The notes beneath the pieces are model-generated. The model searched no databases. It was not told the DNA's origin and was given only the letters and a program-made list of their open reading frames with translations. DNA of 64,000 bases from Saccharicrinis sp963667815 (lineage in GTDB: Bacteria > Bacteroidota > Bacteroidia > Bacteroidales > Marinilabiliaceae): NCBI GenBank assembly GCA_963667815.1, contig OY764021.1, one strand, 5' to 3'. The translations under genes and the position numbers were made by a program. Below, piece after piece: positions 36,939 through 46,692 of the stretch; positions within the stretch are counted from its first letter, which is position 1; each line of letters opens with the position of its first letter.

Positions 36939-38249
36939 ATGGATTACTTAAAAGAAAAATTACTACAGATAGCTATCCCTAAAGCACAAAAAGTTAGGCA
37001 ACTAGTTAAAGAGTACGGAGACGTTAAAATACAGGATGTTACAATGTCTCAGGTTTTAACAGGAATGAAAGGAGTGGTAAGTTTAATGACTTGTACTTCA
37101 AAACTTGATCCGGAAGAAGGAATTCGATTTCGGGGGTATTCAATTCCTGAACTAAAAAATATTTTACCTAAAATTCATGAAGATGGAGAACCTCTTCCAG
37201 AAGGTATATTTTACCTGATGCTAACAGGAGAACTGCCAACAAATGATGATGTTAGATATATTAGTGAACAATGGGCTCAAAGAGCACAGGGAATTCCTCC
37301 TCATGTTTATGATGTAATTGAATCTTTGCCTAAAGATGCCCACCCAATGATTCAGTTTAATACGGCTATTTTGGCAATGTCAACAGAATCGCAATTCAGA
37401 AAGGCATACCTTGTAGGAATGGACAAGAAGGATTATTGGGATCCTACTTATGAAGGAGTAATGGACTTAATTTCCAGGTTGCCTATTATTGCAGCTTATA
37501 TTTATAGACGAGTTTTTCATCAAGGTGATCATATTCCTCCTGATCCATCTCTTGATTGGGCTGGAAATTTAGCACATATGATGGGGCATAAAACTGAAGA
37601 TGCAAAAAGATTGATGCGTTTGTATATGTTGATTCATTCAGATCATGAAGGTGGAAACGTATCAGCTCATGCAACTCACTTGGTAGGTTCAGCACTTTCA
37701 AATCCATATTATAGCTTTTCTGCAGGTATGAATGGATTAGCAGGACCACTACATGGAATGGCCAATCAGGATGTAATGCATTGGATTAATAAAATGAAAA
37801 GAGAGATTGGTAATGATGATCCAAGTGAAGCACAAATTAAAAAATATGCAGAAGAAACTTTGGCAAAAGGGCATGTTATACCAGGATATGGACATGCTGT
37901 TTTGAGAAAAACAGATCCACGATTTCAGGTGCAATTAGATTTTGCTAATAAATATGTGCCGGATGCTCCATATATCCAATTAGTAAATAAAATATATAAT
38001 GTAGTTCCGGATGTTTTACAGGCCACAGGAAAAGTTAAAAATCCATGGCCTAATGTAGATGCAATTTCAGGATCATTATTAAGCAGTTATGGAATTACCG
38101 AATTTCCTATTTATACGGTTCTTTTTGGTGTTTCAAGAGCATTAGGAGTTTTAACTCAATTGATTTGGGATAGATTATATGGTTTACCTATTGAACGTCC
38201 TAAGTCTCAAAATTTGGGCTGGTTTATGGAGAAAGCTAATTTAAAATAG
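36939..38249 (+). CDS. gltA: Citrate synthase, eukaryotic-like type
   Basis: Citrate synthase condenses acetyl-CoA and oxaloacetate at the start of the TCA cycle. The 436-residue protein has catalytic histidines in IHSDHEGGN and GYGHAVLRKTDPR and the catalytic Asp region near the C-terminal VDAISGSLLSS. The N-terminal segment (MDYLKEKLLQIAIPKAQKVRQL) and RFRGYSIPE resemble mitochondrial-type enzymes found in some Bacteroidota rather than E. coli GltA. It has its own promoter candidate and is monocistronic. Confidence 0.9.
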   Translation: MDYLKEKLLQIAIPKAQKVRQLVKEYGDVKIQDVTMSQVLTGMKGVVSLMTCTSKLDPEEGIRFRGYSIPELKNILPKIHEDGEPLPEGIFYLMLTGELPTNDDVRYISEQWAQRAQGIPPHVYDVIESLPKDAHPMIQFNTAILAMSTESQFRKAYLVGMDKKDYWDPTYEGVMDLISRLPIIAAYIYRRVFHQGDHIPPDPSLDWAGNLAHMMGHKTEDAKRLMRLYMLIHSDHEGGNVSAHATHLVGSALSNPYYSFSAGMNGLAGPLHGMANQDVMHWINKMKREIGNDDPSEAQIKKYAEETLAKGHVIPGYGHAVLRKTDPRFQVQLDFANKYVPDAPYIQLVNKIYNVVPDVLQATGKVKNPWPNVDAISGSLLSSYGITEFPIYTVLFGVSRALGVLTQLIWDRLYGLPIERPKSQNLGWFMEKANLK

Positions 38250-38378
38250 CAGGCTTAATTTAACTTTTAAGTGTTTTAATTGAACCATTTGATTTTATGT
38301 GAAGGATATTAAAAAAAGGTTGTTTTTATTTTAAAGCTAGAGAATTATTGATTTGAATTATTACTTTTAGCATCTAAT

Positions 38379-41300
38379 ATGGGAGCTATTATTTTAACTG
38401 GTTACAAATATAAATTCAGTAATTGTTTTTTATTAATAATTCTGTTAAGTGTTGGATGCTTTGGAATTGCTCAAGCCTCTGATATTAAACTAGAAGCAAC
38501 CTATTCTTCCTTGTCAGTGCAGGATGGATTGTCAGGAAATTCAATCAATACTTTATTTCAGGATAGCAGAGGTTTTTTATGGATAGGAACTCAAGATGGT
38601 TTAAACCGGTACGATGGTTATTCATTTGAAGTATATAGGCACGAAATAGGCGATCAGACATCAATTTCCGGAAATAGTATTCAGTGTATTACAGAAGATG
38701 CAAACGGTGATTTGTGGATTGGCACTATAGGTAATGGTTTAAATAAGTGGAACAGAAAAACAGAAAAATTTACAGAGTACTCCTCTAAGGGGTATAATAA
38801 TGTTAATTTACCGGAAGATAATATCCTTGGAATATCGTTTGATATTGACTCAACCTTATGGATTAAGACTGATAACTTTCTTATAAATTTTAATACTAAA
38901 TCAAGCCAACTTGTAAAGTATAGCTTGTATAGTAATATTTTCAAACATCATAGTAGTACTAATGTTCCTATTTTCCATAAATCGTTATCATATTTATGGG
39001 TAGGTACTAACGATGGAATTTCTCAGTTTAATAAACAAGAAAAGCTGTACGAAAGAATACAATTTGAAAGAAGTTCTGATCCTCTTTTAAGTTCTTTTGG
39101 ATCAATTACAACTATTCTCCCACTATCTCAAAAATCAATTTTAATAGGCGGAAGCGGAGGTGTTTTTGAATGTTCAAAAAATGATTCAGGATTATATGAA
39201 TTGTCAAAAGAGGACATCACTAACTATAAGCACTGTATTGTACAATGTGCAGTAGTACATTCTTCCGGTGGTGTTTGGTTAGGAACAAATACCGGATTAC
39301 ACTTACTTACATTTGATTATGAAAATGAAAATTTAAAATATAATCCAACTGATTATTACAATAAGCCTAGTAATTTAATAACCGATAAAGAAGTAACTGC
39401 TCTGATTGAAGATAAGTCTGGATTGCTTTGGGTAGGAACCAAGTATAATGGTTTAATAAAGGTTGATTTTAAACCGAAGAAATTCAAAGCTCTATCCAGC
39501 AAAAATGAAGAGTTAAAAGAACTTCAAGATTGTGACGTTAGATCAATTCATATTGATGACGGAGGAAAAATCTGGTTGGGAACAGCCAATAAGGGAATTA
39601 AAATTGTGGACCCTCAAGCGCAGGATATTTATAATTATCCGGTAAACTATTCTTTATACAAAGAAAATAAAGATATTGTTTTGAGTATGTGTCAGGATTC
39701 AAAGCAGAGACTATGGATTGGTACAGCTAATGGTATTTATATTTATTATAAGGATAGAGGAACAATTTCTCCTTTTACTAATTTAAATGACGTAGAAATA
39801 TCATCACTATTAAATCAAAATGCCATTAATTCAATTGAAGAGGATTACAGAGGTAATATTTGGTTTGGAACCCAGTTTGGATTATATCGATATGATGGAT
39901 TTAAAGTGGTGAGTTATTTTTCAGATGATGATGATGAGAAAACAATTTGTGGTGATGAGGTTAATGTAATTTATAACGACTCAGAAGGTTTATTGTGGAT
40001 TGGTACAAATAATGGAGTAAATTATATAGACCGTAAAAATGAAGTTTTTACAGGTTTTGAGCATCTTAACAATATCAACGATTCTCTTCCGCTTTTAACA
40101 GGTAACCATATTCTATCTATAACAGAAGATGACAGAAGAAAAATTTGGTTTGGTACCATGTCTGGAATCAGCTACTATGATAAGATAAAAGAGAAAATTG
40201 GATATTATTCACATCTAAATGGTATGGCCAATGATATGATAAACAGTGTTGTTTATGATGAAGCGGGTATTTGGATTGGAACAAATAAAGGAATTTCGTT
40301 AATTGATAAAAATGAAATTATTTTTAATTACGATCTAAATGATGGCTTACCTGGGTACGTGTTTAATAAAAATGCAACAGCTATTGATCATGATGGAGTA
40401 ATTTATTTTGGAGGCGTAAGTGGAGTTGCACATCTTAATCAGGATTCACTGAAATTTAATCATAGCAAACCCAATGTTGTAATTACAGCTATGGAGCTTT
40501 ATCATAAAGGAAAGATGATAAGTGAGTTCAGAGGAGATGAAAAGGAGATATTACTAAAGTATAGAAAAAGCTCTAATTTAAAAGTGAGATATGCTGCTTT
40601 GGAATTTACAGATCCGTTAAGGAATAAGTTTCAGGTTTATCTGGAAGGATTTGATGATGACTGGCGTACTATCACAACCGAAAATGAAGTTGATTTTTCA
40701 GATTTACCTTCAGGAGAATATGTACTTCATATAAAAGGTGCTAATAGTGAGTATGAATGGACAGAGAATCCAATTAATATTTCTATCAAGATTACACCAC
40801 CAATATGGATGTCGAATTATGCTTATGCATTTTATCTTATAGCATTAATATTCCTGGTGCAGTCTATTATTAATTATAGAATAAGGCACTATAAGAGTGC
40901 CTATAAATCATTGGAAGAAAAAGCGATAGATAAGAAAAAGATTGAGGCACAAAAAGAAATGCTATCAAAAATAAACCAAAGTTTAACGGATAGTATTTAT
41001 TATGCAAAAAGAATTCAGGAGTCTATATTACCTGATGAAAAGAAAATTAAATCCTCTTTACCTGATTCATTTATATACTATCGCCCCAAAGATCTGGTAA
41101 GTGGTGATTTTTATTGGTTGTTTGAAAAAGATGATAATTTATATGTGGCCGCAGTTGATTGTACCGGTCATGGAGTTCCGGGTGCTTTTATGTCAATAAT
41201 AGCTTATGATATGTTAAAGAGTATTCTTACTTCAACAGATTTAACATGTCCTGCCATGATTTTGGATCAACTAAGCAAGGAAGTTATTTCAACCTTTAAA

Positions 41301-41762
41301 AAAGATGCGGATAGCAACGATAGCCGAAAACAGCCTGTAAATGATGGGATGGATATTGCGCTTTGTGTTATAGATAAAAAGAATCGTAAGTTAACTTACT
41401 CAGGTGCATTTAGTCCACTTTACCTGGTTCGGAATAATGAGATTTTTGTTTACAAAGGAGATCGTTTTGCTATAGGATATTTATCCAATACAGAGTTACA
41501 TTATTCTAAGCATGAAATCGCTATAGAACCTAATGATACCTTCTACATTTTTTCAGATGGTTATGCTGATCAGTTTGGAGGGGCTGAGGGTAAGAAGTTT
41601 AAATATAGAAGATTCAGACACTTATTACTAAATATTCATAAACTTCCAGCAGAAGATCAAAAAGCGATTTTACATCAAAAATTAGAAGAGTGGATGGGTG
41701 ATTTTGAGCAAGTTGATGATATTATTGTAATGGGTATGAAACCTGTTGTTGAATTGGTGTAA
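38379..41762 (+). CDS. Propeller-sensor SpoIIE-type serine/threonine phosphatase
   Basis: This 1127-residue membrane protein pairs an HTCS-like sensor with a PP2C output. It has a signal sequence (about 1-33), a double propeller of regulator repeats (about 40-700, recurrent LWIGT/IWFGT), a Y_Y_Y domain (about 720-785), a transmembrane helix (about 810-833), a coiled coil (about 840-885) and a SpoIIE domain (about 895-1120). Metal-binding acids are intact in VSGDFYW, AVDCTGHGVPG, NDGMDIA and FSDGYADQ, so it should be active. Its target, usually an anti-sigma-factor antagonist, is not in the window. A near-consensus TACTTTTA at 38362 sits very close to the ATG. It has its own gene unit. Confidence 0.9.
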   Translation: MGAIILTGYKYKFSNCFLLIILLSVGCFGIAQASDIKLEATYSSLSVQDGLSGNSINTLFQDSRGFLWIGTQDGLNRYDGYSFEVYRHEIGDQTSISGNSIQCITEDANGDLWIGTIGNGLNKWNRKTEKFTEYSSKGYNNVNLPEDNILGISFDIDSTLWIKTDNFLINFNTKSSQLVKYSLYSNIFKHHSSTNVPIFHKSLSYLWVGTNDGISQFNKQEKLYERIQFERSSDPLLSSFGSITTILPLSQKSILIGGSGGVFECSKNDSGLYELSKEDITNYKHCIVQCAVVHSSGGVWLGTNTGLHLLTFDYENENLKYNPTDYYNKPSNLITDKEVTALIEDKSGLLWVGTKYNGLIKVDFKPKKFKALSSKNEELKELQDCDVRSIHIDDGGKIWLGTANKGIKIVDPQAQDIYNYPVNYSLYKENKDIVLSMCQDSKQRLWIGTANGIYIYYKDRGTISPFTNLNDVEISSLLNQNAINSIEEDYRGNIWFGTQFGLYRYDGFKVVSYFSDDDDEKTICGDEVNVIYNDSEGLLWIGTNNGVNYIDRKNEVFTGFEHLNNINDSLPLLTGNHILSITEDDRRKIWFGTMSGISYYDKIKEKIGYYSHLNGMANDMINSVVYDEAGIWIGTNKGISLIDKNEIIFNYDLNDGLPGYVFNKNATAIDHDGVIYFGGVSGVAHLNQDSLKFNHSKPNVVITAMELYHKGKMISEFRGDEKEILLKYRKSSNLKVRYAALEFTDPLRNKFQVYLEGFDDDWRTITTENEVDFSDLPSGEYVLHIKGANSEYEWTENPINISIKITPPIWMSNYAYAFYLIALIFLVQSIINYRIRHYKSAYKSLEEKAIDKKKIEAQKEMLSKINQSLTDSIYYAKRIQESILPDEKKIKSSLPDSFIYYRPKDLVSGDFYWLFEKDDNLYVAAVDCTGHGVPGAFMSIIAYDMLKSILTSTDLTCPAMILDQLSKEVISTFKKDADSNDSRKQPVNDGMDIALCVIDKKNRKLTYSGAFSPLYLVRNNEIFVYKGDRFAIGYLSNTELHYSKHEIAIEPNDTFYIFSDGYADQFGGAEGKKFKYRRFRHLLLNIHKLPAEDQKAILHQKLEEWMGDFEQVDDIIVMGMKPVVELV

Positions 41763-41807
41763 TTAAAGGTTATAGTTATAATATAATCGGAAACTCTTTT
41801 AAGATGC

Positions 41808-41848
41808 CTTCGGAGGAATATTGATAGATAAAAATTATTCCTCCAAAG
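41808..41848. terminator. Hairpin between convergent phosphatase and oxidoreductase genes
   Basis: CTTCGGAGGAATA (41808-41820) pairs with TATTCCTCCAAAG (41836-41848) over 12 of 13 positions, followed on the + strand by AATTTTATTCTTT. A further inverted repeat (TTATAGTTAT at 41770 and ATAACTATAA at 41872) flanks it. It probably ends + strand transcription and may also act on the opposite strand. Confidence 0.6.
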
Positions 41849-41875
41849 AATTTTATTCTTTAGTAGTTGAAATAA

Positions 41876-44803
41876 CTATAATAAGGCCTCATATAAAATT
41901 TCAATGGGATGCTGAGCTTCTCTTCCTGTTCCATCCTTAATCTGGTGTCGGCAAGATGTACCTGAAGCTGCAATTAAAGTTGAAAGTTCTGTATTTCTTA
42001 CTTCAGGCAATAGTTTCATCTCTGCAATTTTCATTGATAAGCTATAGGATTTCTTTTCATACCCAAAAGAGCCAGCCATTCCACAACATCCGGAATCAAT
42101 TTCTACAGCAGTATAATTTTCTGGAAAAGACAAAACTTGTTGTACATACTTAGTTGAGGAAAGTGCTTTTTGATAACAGTGACCATGAAACTTAATCTCT
42201 TTGGTTTCTTTGGTAAAACTATCCTTACTAATACGACCTTTATTCATTTCATTAGCTAAAAACTCTTCAATAGTATATGTGTTTCTTTTAATCTTAATAG
42301 CTTCTCCTTTTAAATCATCCTTCACTAAATTCATGTACTCATCTCGAAATGTTAATACAGCTGATGGTTCAATTCCAATCAGAGGGCTTAATTTTGAAAC
42401 CATCGGAGATAATAGCTCTATGTTTTTGTTGGCTATTTTTCTGGCTTTTTTTATTAAACCTTTAGATATATAAGTTCTTCCACTATAAATATGTTGAGGA
42501 ACGACTACACGATAACCTAATTTTTCTAGTAAAAGAATTGTTTTAACACCAAGATCACTTTCCAGGTAGTTGGTAAATTCATCTGCAAACAGATAAACTG
42601 TTCTGTGTTTTGCTACAGCTTTTGTATGCCATTTAGCCCAGGTCTTAAGCGTTCTGTTTGACATTTTGGGTATACTTCGTTTGGTTGAAAAACCAAGCAT
42701 TCCCTGAAGTATTTTACTTAAAAGAGGTGCCCCAACAACAAAGTTGTATATCCAGGGGGTAAATGAAAATAAACGATTTATAACAGGAGAGTATCCTACA
42801 GATATCGCACTTGTTGGAGTACCTTTCTGGTTGTAATAATATTGTAAAAACTCAGCTTTTAGTTTAGCAATATCAACACCGGATGGGCACTCAGACTTAC
42901 AGGCTTTACAAGATAAGCAAAGACTTAATACATCATAAACCTCTTCAAGGTAAAGGTTATCAGAATCCAGGGTTCCAGTAAAATATTCTCTTAGCACATT
43001 TGCTCGTCCTCTTGTTGAAAGCTTTTCATCTTTTGAAGCCATATAACTAGGACACATGGTGCCACCAATAATATCTGATTTAAGACAGTCTCCCGAACCT
43101 GAGCATTTTTCCGTAGCTCTGACAATGCCCTCTGTATCATCCCAATTAAATACTGTTTTAAATATTTTTTTCTCATTTGGAAGTCGATACCTTAAAGAGG
43201 TACTCATTGGAGGGGTATTGACAATTTTATTTGGGTTTAAAAGATCTTCAGGATCAAATGCCTTTTTAATTCTAAGTAGCAGCTTATAATTAATGTCTCC
43301 AATCATTAAAGGGATAAATTCTCCTCTTAATCTACCATCACCATGTTCTCCACTTAATGAACCCTTATATTTTTTAACTAAGAGGGCTGTTTCTTTAGCA
43401 ATTTTTCTAAATAGGATAATATCCTGCGGATCTTTTAAGTTTAAAACAGGCCTTAGGTGTAGTTCACCTGAGCCAACATGTGCATAAAACACACATTCTT
43501 TGTTAAATGACGAAAGTAAATCCTTAATGTCTTTTGCATAAGCAGGCAAGTCTTTAGGATGAAGTGCAGTATCCTCTATAACAGCAACAGGCAAATCATC
43601 TCCTTTCATATTTGAAAGTACGCCTAGACCTGATTTTCTTAAAGCCCAAACTCTGCCCATATTTTTTGAATCAACCACTGGATAAGCAAATCCCATTTCA
43701 TTCTTTTGGAATTCAGAGATGAGGGTTTTGATTTTTTGATCCAGAGCTTCTTGGTTATCTTCTGCAAATTCAATTACAAGCAGTGCTGCAGGTTTTCCAG
43801 TAATAAAAAATCGGTTACTATGTTGAGCTGTACTTTTTCCTGCCAAATCAATGATTTTATCATCAATCAACTCCACAGCTCTAGGATGATGTTTTAAAGC
43901 AAGAATATTGGCCTCCAGAGATTCATTTAAGCTATTAAAATGAGCACATAATAATGCTTTGTGTTTTGGAGGAGTGGGGACAAGGTTTAATTTTACTTTA
44001 TGAATAACCATCAATGTTCCTTCTGAGCCAGCAATTAATTTGCTCATGTTAAAAGGTACACCTTCTTTATCAAAAGGTTGCATTCCTGCTAATATATCAA
44101 GTGCATATCCCGTATTTCTTCTTTTGATATATTGATGAGGGTATTCTTTAAAAATCTCTTTTATATTATGGTTATCACTTAAAATTTCATTGACCTCGCG
44201 ATATATATCACCCTCAAGTGTTTCTAGTTTGCATTTTTGTTGGAACTCTTTTTCGTTCAGTTCTTTAAAAATAACTTCCTGTCCATTGGCTAAATATCCA
44301 TGAACTTCAAGCAAATGATCTCTGGTACTTCCGTAAATTAGCGAGTGTGAGCCACAGGAATTGTTTCCTACCATTCCACCAAGCGTACACCTGCTTGATG
44401 TTGATGTTTCCGGTCCAAAAAATAAACCATGTGCTTCAAGGTATTTGTTTAATTCATCAAGGACAACACCAGGCTCAACCATTATCCAACTTTCTTCCTG
44501 GTTGAGTTCAATAATTCGGTTCATGTATTTTGATGTATTTACCACCAAATCGTTTCCAACAACCTGACCCGCTAATGAAGTACCTGCGCCGCGAGGAATT
44601 AGAGCAATTTTATGCTCTTGTGCAAACTCAACAATAAGATCTAAATCGGCTTTATCTCTAGGCCATACAATCCCTAATGGTTTCTCTCTGTAAGCAGATG
44701 CATCCGTTGCAAATTGAGCAATATAAACATTATCGTATGAAACATCTCCTTTTAAAAGAGTTGATAATTGGTTAAGTGAGGATTGTATATTAGCGTTGTC
44801 CAT
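41876..44803 (-). CDS. FAD-binding and Fe-S oxidoreductase (GlcD-GlcF / D-lactate dehydrogenase type fusion)
   Basis: This 975-residue fusion joins a flavin subunit and an iron-sulfur subunit that are separate in glycolate oxidase. Residues 1-530 are an FAD-binding PCMH domain (PRGAGTSLAGQ, NNSCGSHSLIYG) plus the FAD-oxidase C-terminal domain (SGEHGDGRLRGEF). Two ferredoxin-like cysteine clusters follow, CSGSGDC near 566 and CLSCKACKSECP near 628. The tail has the CCG-type motif GCCGMAGSFG near 906. Such enzymes (YdiJ-like) oxidise 2-hydroxy acids such as D-lactate or 2-hydroxyglutarate and pass electrons to quinone; the exact substrate is unknown. It stands alone on the minus strand. Confidence 0.88.
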   Translation of the reverse strand: MDNANIQSSLNQLSTLLKGDVSYDNVYIAQFATDASAYREKPLGIVWPRDKADLDLIVEFAQEHKIALIPRGAGTSLAGQVVGNDLVVNTSKYMNRIIELNQEESWIMVEPGVVLDELNKYLEAHGLFFGPETSTSSRCTLGGMVGNNSCGSHSLIYGSTRDHLLEVHGYLANGQEVIFKELNEKEFQQKCKLETLEGDIYREVNEILSDNHNIKEIFKEYPHQYIKRRNTGYALDILAGMQPFDKEGVPFNMSKLIAGSEGTLMVIHKVKLNLVPTPPKHKALLCAHFNSLNESLEANILALKHHPRAVELIDDKIIDLAGKSTAQHSNRFFITGKPAALLVIEFAEDNQEALDQKIKTLISEFQKNEMGFAYPVVDSKNMGRVWALRKSGLGVLSNMKGDDLPVAVIEDTALHPKDLPAYAKDIKDLLSSFNKECVFYAHVGSGELHLRPVLNLKDPQDIILFRKIAKETALLVKKYKGSLSGEHGDGRLRGEFIPLMIGDINYKLLLRIKKAFDPEDLLNPNKIVNTPPMSTSLRYRLPNEKKIFKTVFNWDDTEGIVRATEKCSGSGDCLKSDIIGGTMCPSYMASKDEKLSTRGRANVLREYFTGTLDSDNLYLEEVYDVLSLCLSCKACKSECPSGVDIAKLKAEFLQYYYNQKGTPTSAISVGYSPVINRLFSFTPWIYNFVVGAPLLSKILQGMLGFSTKRSIPKMSNRTLKTWAKWHTKAVAKHRTVYLFADEFTNYLESDLGVKTILLLEKLGYRVVVPQHIYSGRTYISKGLIKKARKIANKNIELLSPMVSKLSPLIGIEPSAVLTFRDEYMNLVKDDLKGEAIKIKRNTYTIEEFLANEMNKGRISKDSFTKETKEIKFHGHCYQKALSSTKYVQQVLSFPENYTAVEIDSGCCGMAGSFGYEKKSYSLSMKIAEMKLLPEVRNTELSTLIAASGTSCRHQIKDGTGREAQHPIEILYEALL

Positions 44804-44908
44804 TTAAATAGAATTTCCTGTAAAAATAGGAAAAATTGGTATGTAGGATGTAGCTAAGTACTTACTTTTATTTTTTTTATGGTTCTTTATTTCATTGCAA
44901 GCAGAGGA

Positions 44909-45706
44909 TTATTTATTGTTGGATGATTGTTTTTCGTATGCATACCAGTATAACGTACCAACAAAAAATGCGCCTCCAACAATGTTACCAATAGTAGCAG
45001 GGATTAAATTATCTACAATAAATGCCCCCCATGTAATAGGTGCACCTTCGAATATCGCTAAAGGAATAAAAAACATATTTGCAATAGAGTGCTCAAATCC
45101 CAAAGCTACAAATGTCATTACTGGCCACCAGATACCCATTATTTTCCCACTCGTATGCTGAGCTGACATACCCATCCATAAAGCCAGACATACTAGCCAG
45201 TTTGCTCCAATTCCTTTTAAAAAGGTTTTATAAAAAGGATTAGACGTTTTAGCCTCTGCAATATTAATAATGGTTTTTGTCCACGGGTCCGAACCTACAA
45301 CTTCAGTTAAATGAGTTAAAAAATAAGCTACAAAAATAGCCCCAAAGAAATTACCAATATATACTAAACTCCAGTTGCGAATCGGGGCAGTCCATTTTTG
45401 CCTTTTGCTCAAAACATTAGGCATAAAGTACGCATTGTTGCCAGTGAATAGTTCCGCTCCAGCCATAACAACCATCATCAGTCCTACAGGGAAAGCAGCA
45501 CCAAAAACAAATTTGGTAATCCCCGGATTTTTGGCTGTAACTTCAGGCATCCCTCCAGCTATAAGAATAGAAAGTAGTCCGCCAAATGCGATATATGCAC
45601 CTGCCATAAATGCCAGTGTTAATATTTTTTTTACTGAATATTTATCTTTTTGCATTGCAGATTCACCTGCAATTTTAATAATTTCAGGAGGGGTAAATAA
45701 GCTCAT
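44909..45706 (-). CDS. focA: Formate/nitrite transporter
   Basis: This 265-residue FNT-family channel has six hydrophobic segments and the typical motifs AGAELFTGN, NFFGA and the central-histidine motif GFEHSIANMFFIP. FocA exports or imports formate across the inner membrane. It lies 46 bases downstream of pflA on the same strand and so completes a pflB-pflA-focA formate fermentation set, which favours formate over nitrite as substrate. The gene order is reversed relative to E. coli focA-pflB. Confidence 0.9.
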   Translation of the reverse strand: MSLFTPPEIIKIAGESAMQKDKYSVKKILTLAFMAGAYIAFGGLLSILIAGGMPEVTAKNPGITKFVFGAAFPVGLMMVVMAGAELFTGNNAYFMPNVLSKRQKWTAPIRNWSLVYIGNFFGAIFVAYFLTHLTEVVGSDPWTKTIINIAEAKTSNPFYKTFLKGIGANWLVCLALWMGMSAQHTSGKIMGIWWPVMTFVALGFEHSIANMFFIPLAIFEGAPITWGAFIVDNLIPATIGNIVGGAFFVGTLYWYAYEKQSSNNK

Positions 45707-45752
45707 ATTGTTGTCGTAATTTTAACTTTAGTTTTATACGTTTTTTTAGTAG

Positions 45753-46493
45753 CTAGTTAATCTTCACTTCTTTAAAATAAGGAGTGAGGATCTTTTTTAC
45801 TTTTTCCAGTTGTTCCGGAGTGTTTTCATCAATATGATTTAACATGTAATCATTTCCTAACGCTTCCCATTTATGAGTACCTAGTTTATGGTATGGTTGT
45901 ATTTCAATTTTCTCAAGGAATTTGAAGTTCTTAAAAGTTTCTCCCAGTTTAATGAGTTCCTTAACGTCATCTGTAATTCCGGGAATAAGAACATAACGAA
46001 GCCAGAATGCCTTTTCTGATTTCTCTCTATGTTGAATGATGTCCATATTCTTTGATAGATTACTGCCTCCGGTTAGGTAATAGAAACCATCTTCGTTAGT
46101 GTGTTTTATATCCACCATAATAAGATCAGAATATTCGTCTAAAAGCAATTTTACCTTATCATTAAATACAGAACCATTTGTATCAATGTTAGTATGTATT
46201 CCAGATTCTTTTAAGGTCTTAAATAATGGAATTAAAGCTTTGGTTTGTAATAAGGGTTCACCTCCGGAAACAGTTACTCCGCCCAATTTTCCAAAATAGG
46301 GCTTCATGTTTTCAGCTCTCTTAACTAATTCCTCAATGCTATATTCAACTCCTCCCTTAACAGGTATGGTATCTGGGTTGTGGCAGTATAGGCATTTTAA
46401 ATTACATCCTTGTAAGAAAATAACCATTCTGATTCCCGGACCATCATGAGTTCCGAATGATTCAATAGAGTGAACTTTTAATTTATCAGACAT
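45753..46493 (-). CDS. pflA: Pyruvate formate-lyase activating enzyme (radical SAM)
   Basis: PflA uses S-adenosylmethionine to install the glycyl radical in pyruvate formate-lyase. The 246-residue length matches the family. The 4Fe-4S cysteines are C30, C34 and C37 in QGCNLKCLYC, and GGEPLLQ is the SAM-binding stretch. It is separated from pflB by 199 bases that contain a 54-bp palindrome. Because activation is post-translational, unequal expression of pflB and pflA would make sense. Confidence 0.95.
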   Translation of the reverse strand: MSDKLKVHSIESFGTHDGPGIRMVIFLQGCNLKCLYCHNPDTIPVKGGVEYSIEELVKRAENMKPYFGKLGGVTVSGGEPLLQTKALIPLFKTLKESGIHTNIDTNGSVFNDKVKLLLDEYSDLIMVDIKHTNEDGFYYLTGGSNLSKNMDIIQHREKSEKAFWLRYVLIPGITDDVKELIKLGETFKNFKFLEKIEIQPYHKLGTHKWEALGNDYMLNHIDENTPEQLEKVKKILTPYFKEVKIN

Positions 46494-46523
46494 TTAGAAA
46501 TGAAATATTAAATAAGAGACATA

Positions 46524-46544
46524 ATAAAATAGTCTATATTTTAT
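46524..46544. repeat. Small inverted repeat between pflB and pflA
   Basis: ATAAAATA (46524-46531) and TATTTTAT (46537-46544) form an 8-base-pair stem with loop GTCTA, between the 54-bp palindrome and the pflA start. It is AU-only and thus weak, but it adds a second structured element in the pflA leader. Confidence 0.4.
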
Positions 46545-46552
46545 CAAGATAT

Positions 46553-46606
46553 TATATAACAATAAAACAAAAGTAGAATATTCTACTTTTGTTTTATTGT
46601 TATATA
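46553..46606. repeat. 54-bp perfect palindrome between pflB and pflA
   Basis: The arms 46553-46579 and 46580-46606 are exact reverse complements with no spacer (centre GTAGAAT/ATTCTAC). Transcribed from either strand it would fold into a stem of about 25 base pairs. It lies 86 bases after the pflB stop and 59 before the pflA start, in the minus-strand direction. No U run follows it, so it is more likely an mRNA-stabilising or processing stem, or a cruciform/protein-binding site, than a simple terminator. Confidence 0.85.
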
Positions 46607-46692
46607 TAGAAATTGGAATTTAATAGAGAATGATAATAATTAAACCATACAAATAGTCTTTTATCTCATTTCTAAACTCTAATTATCAATTC

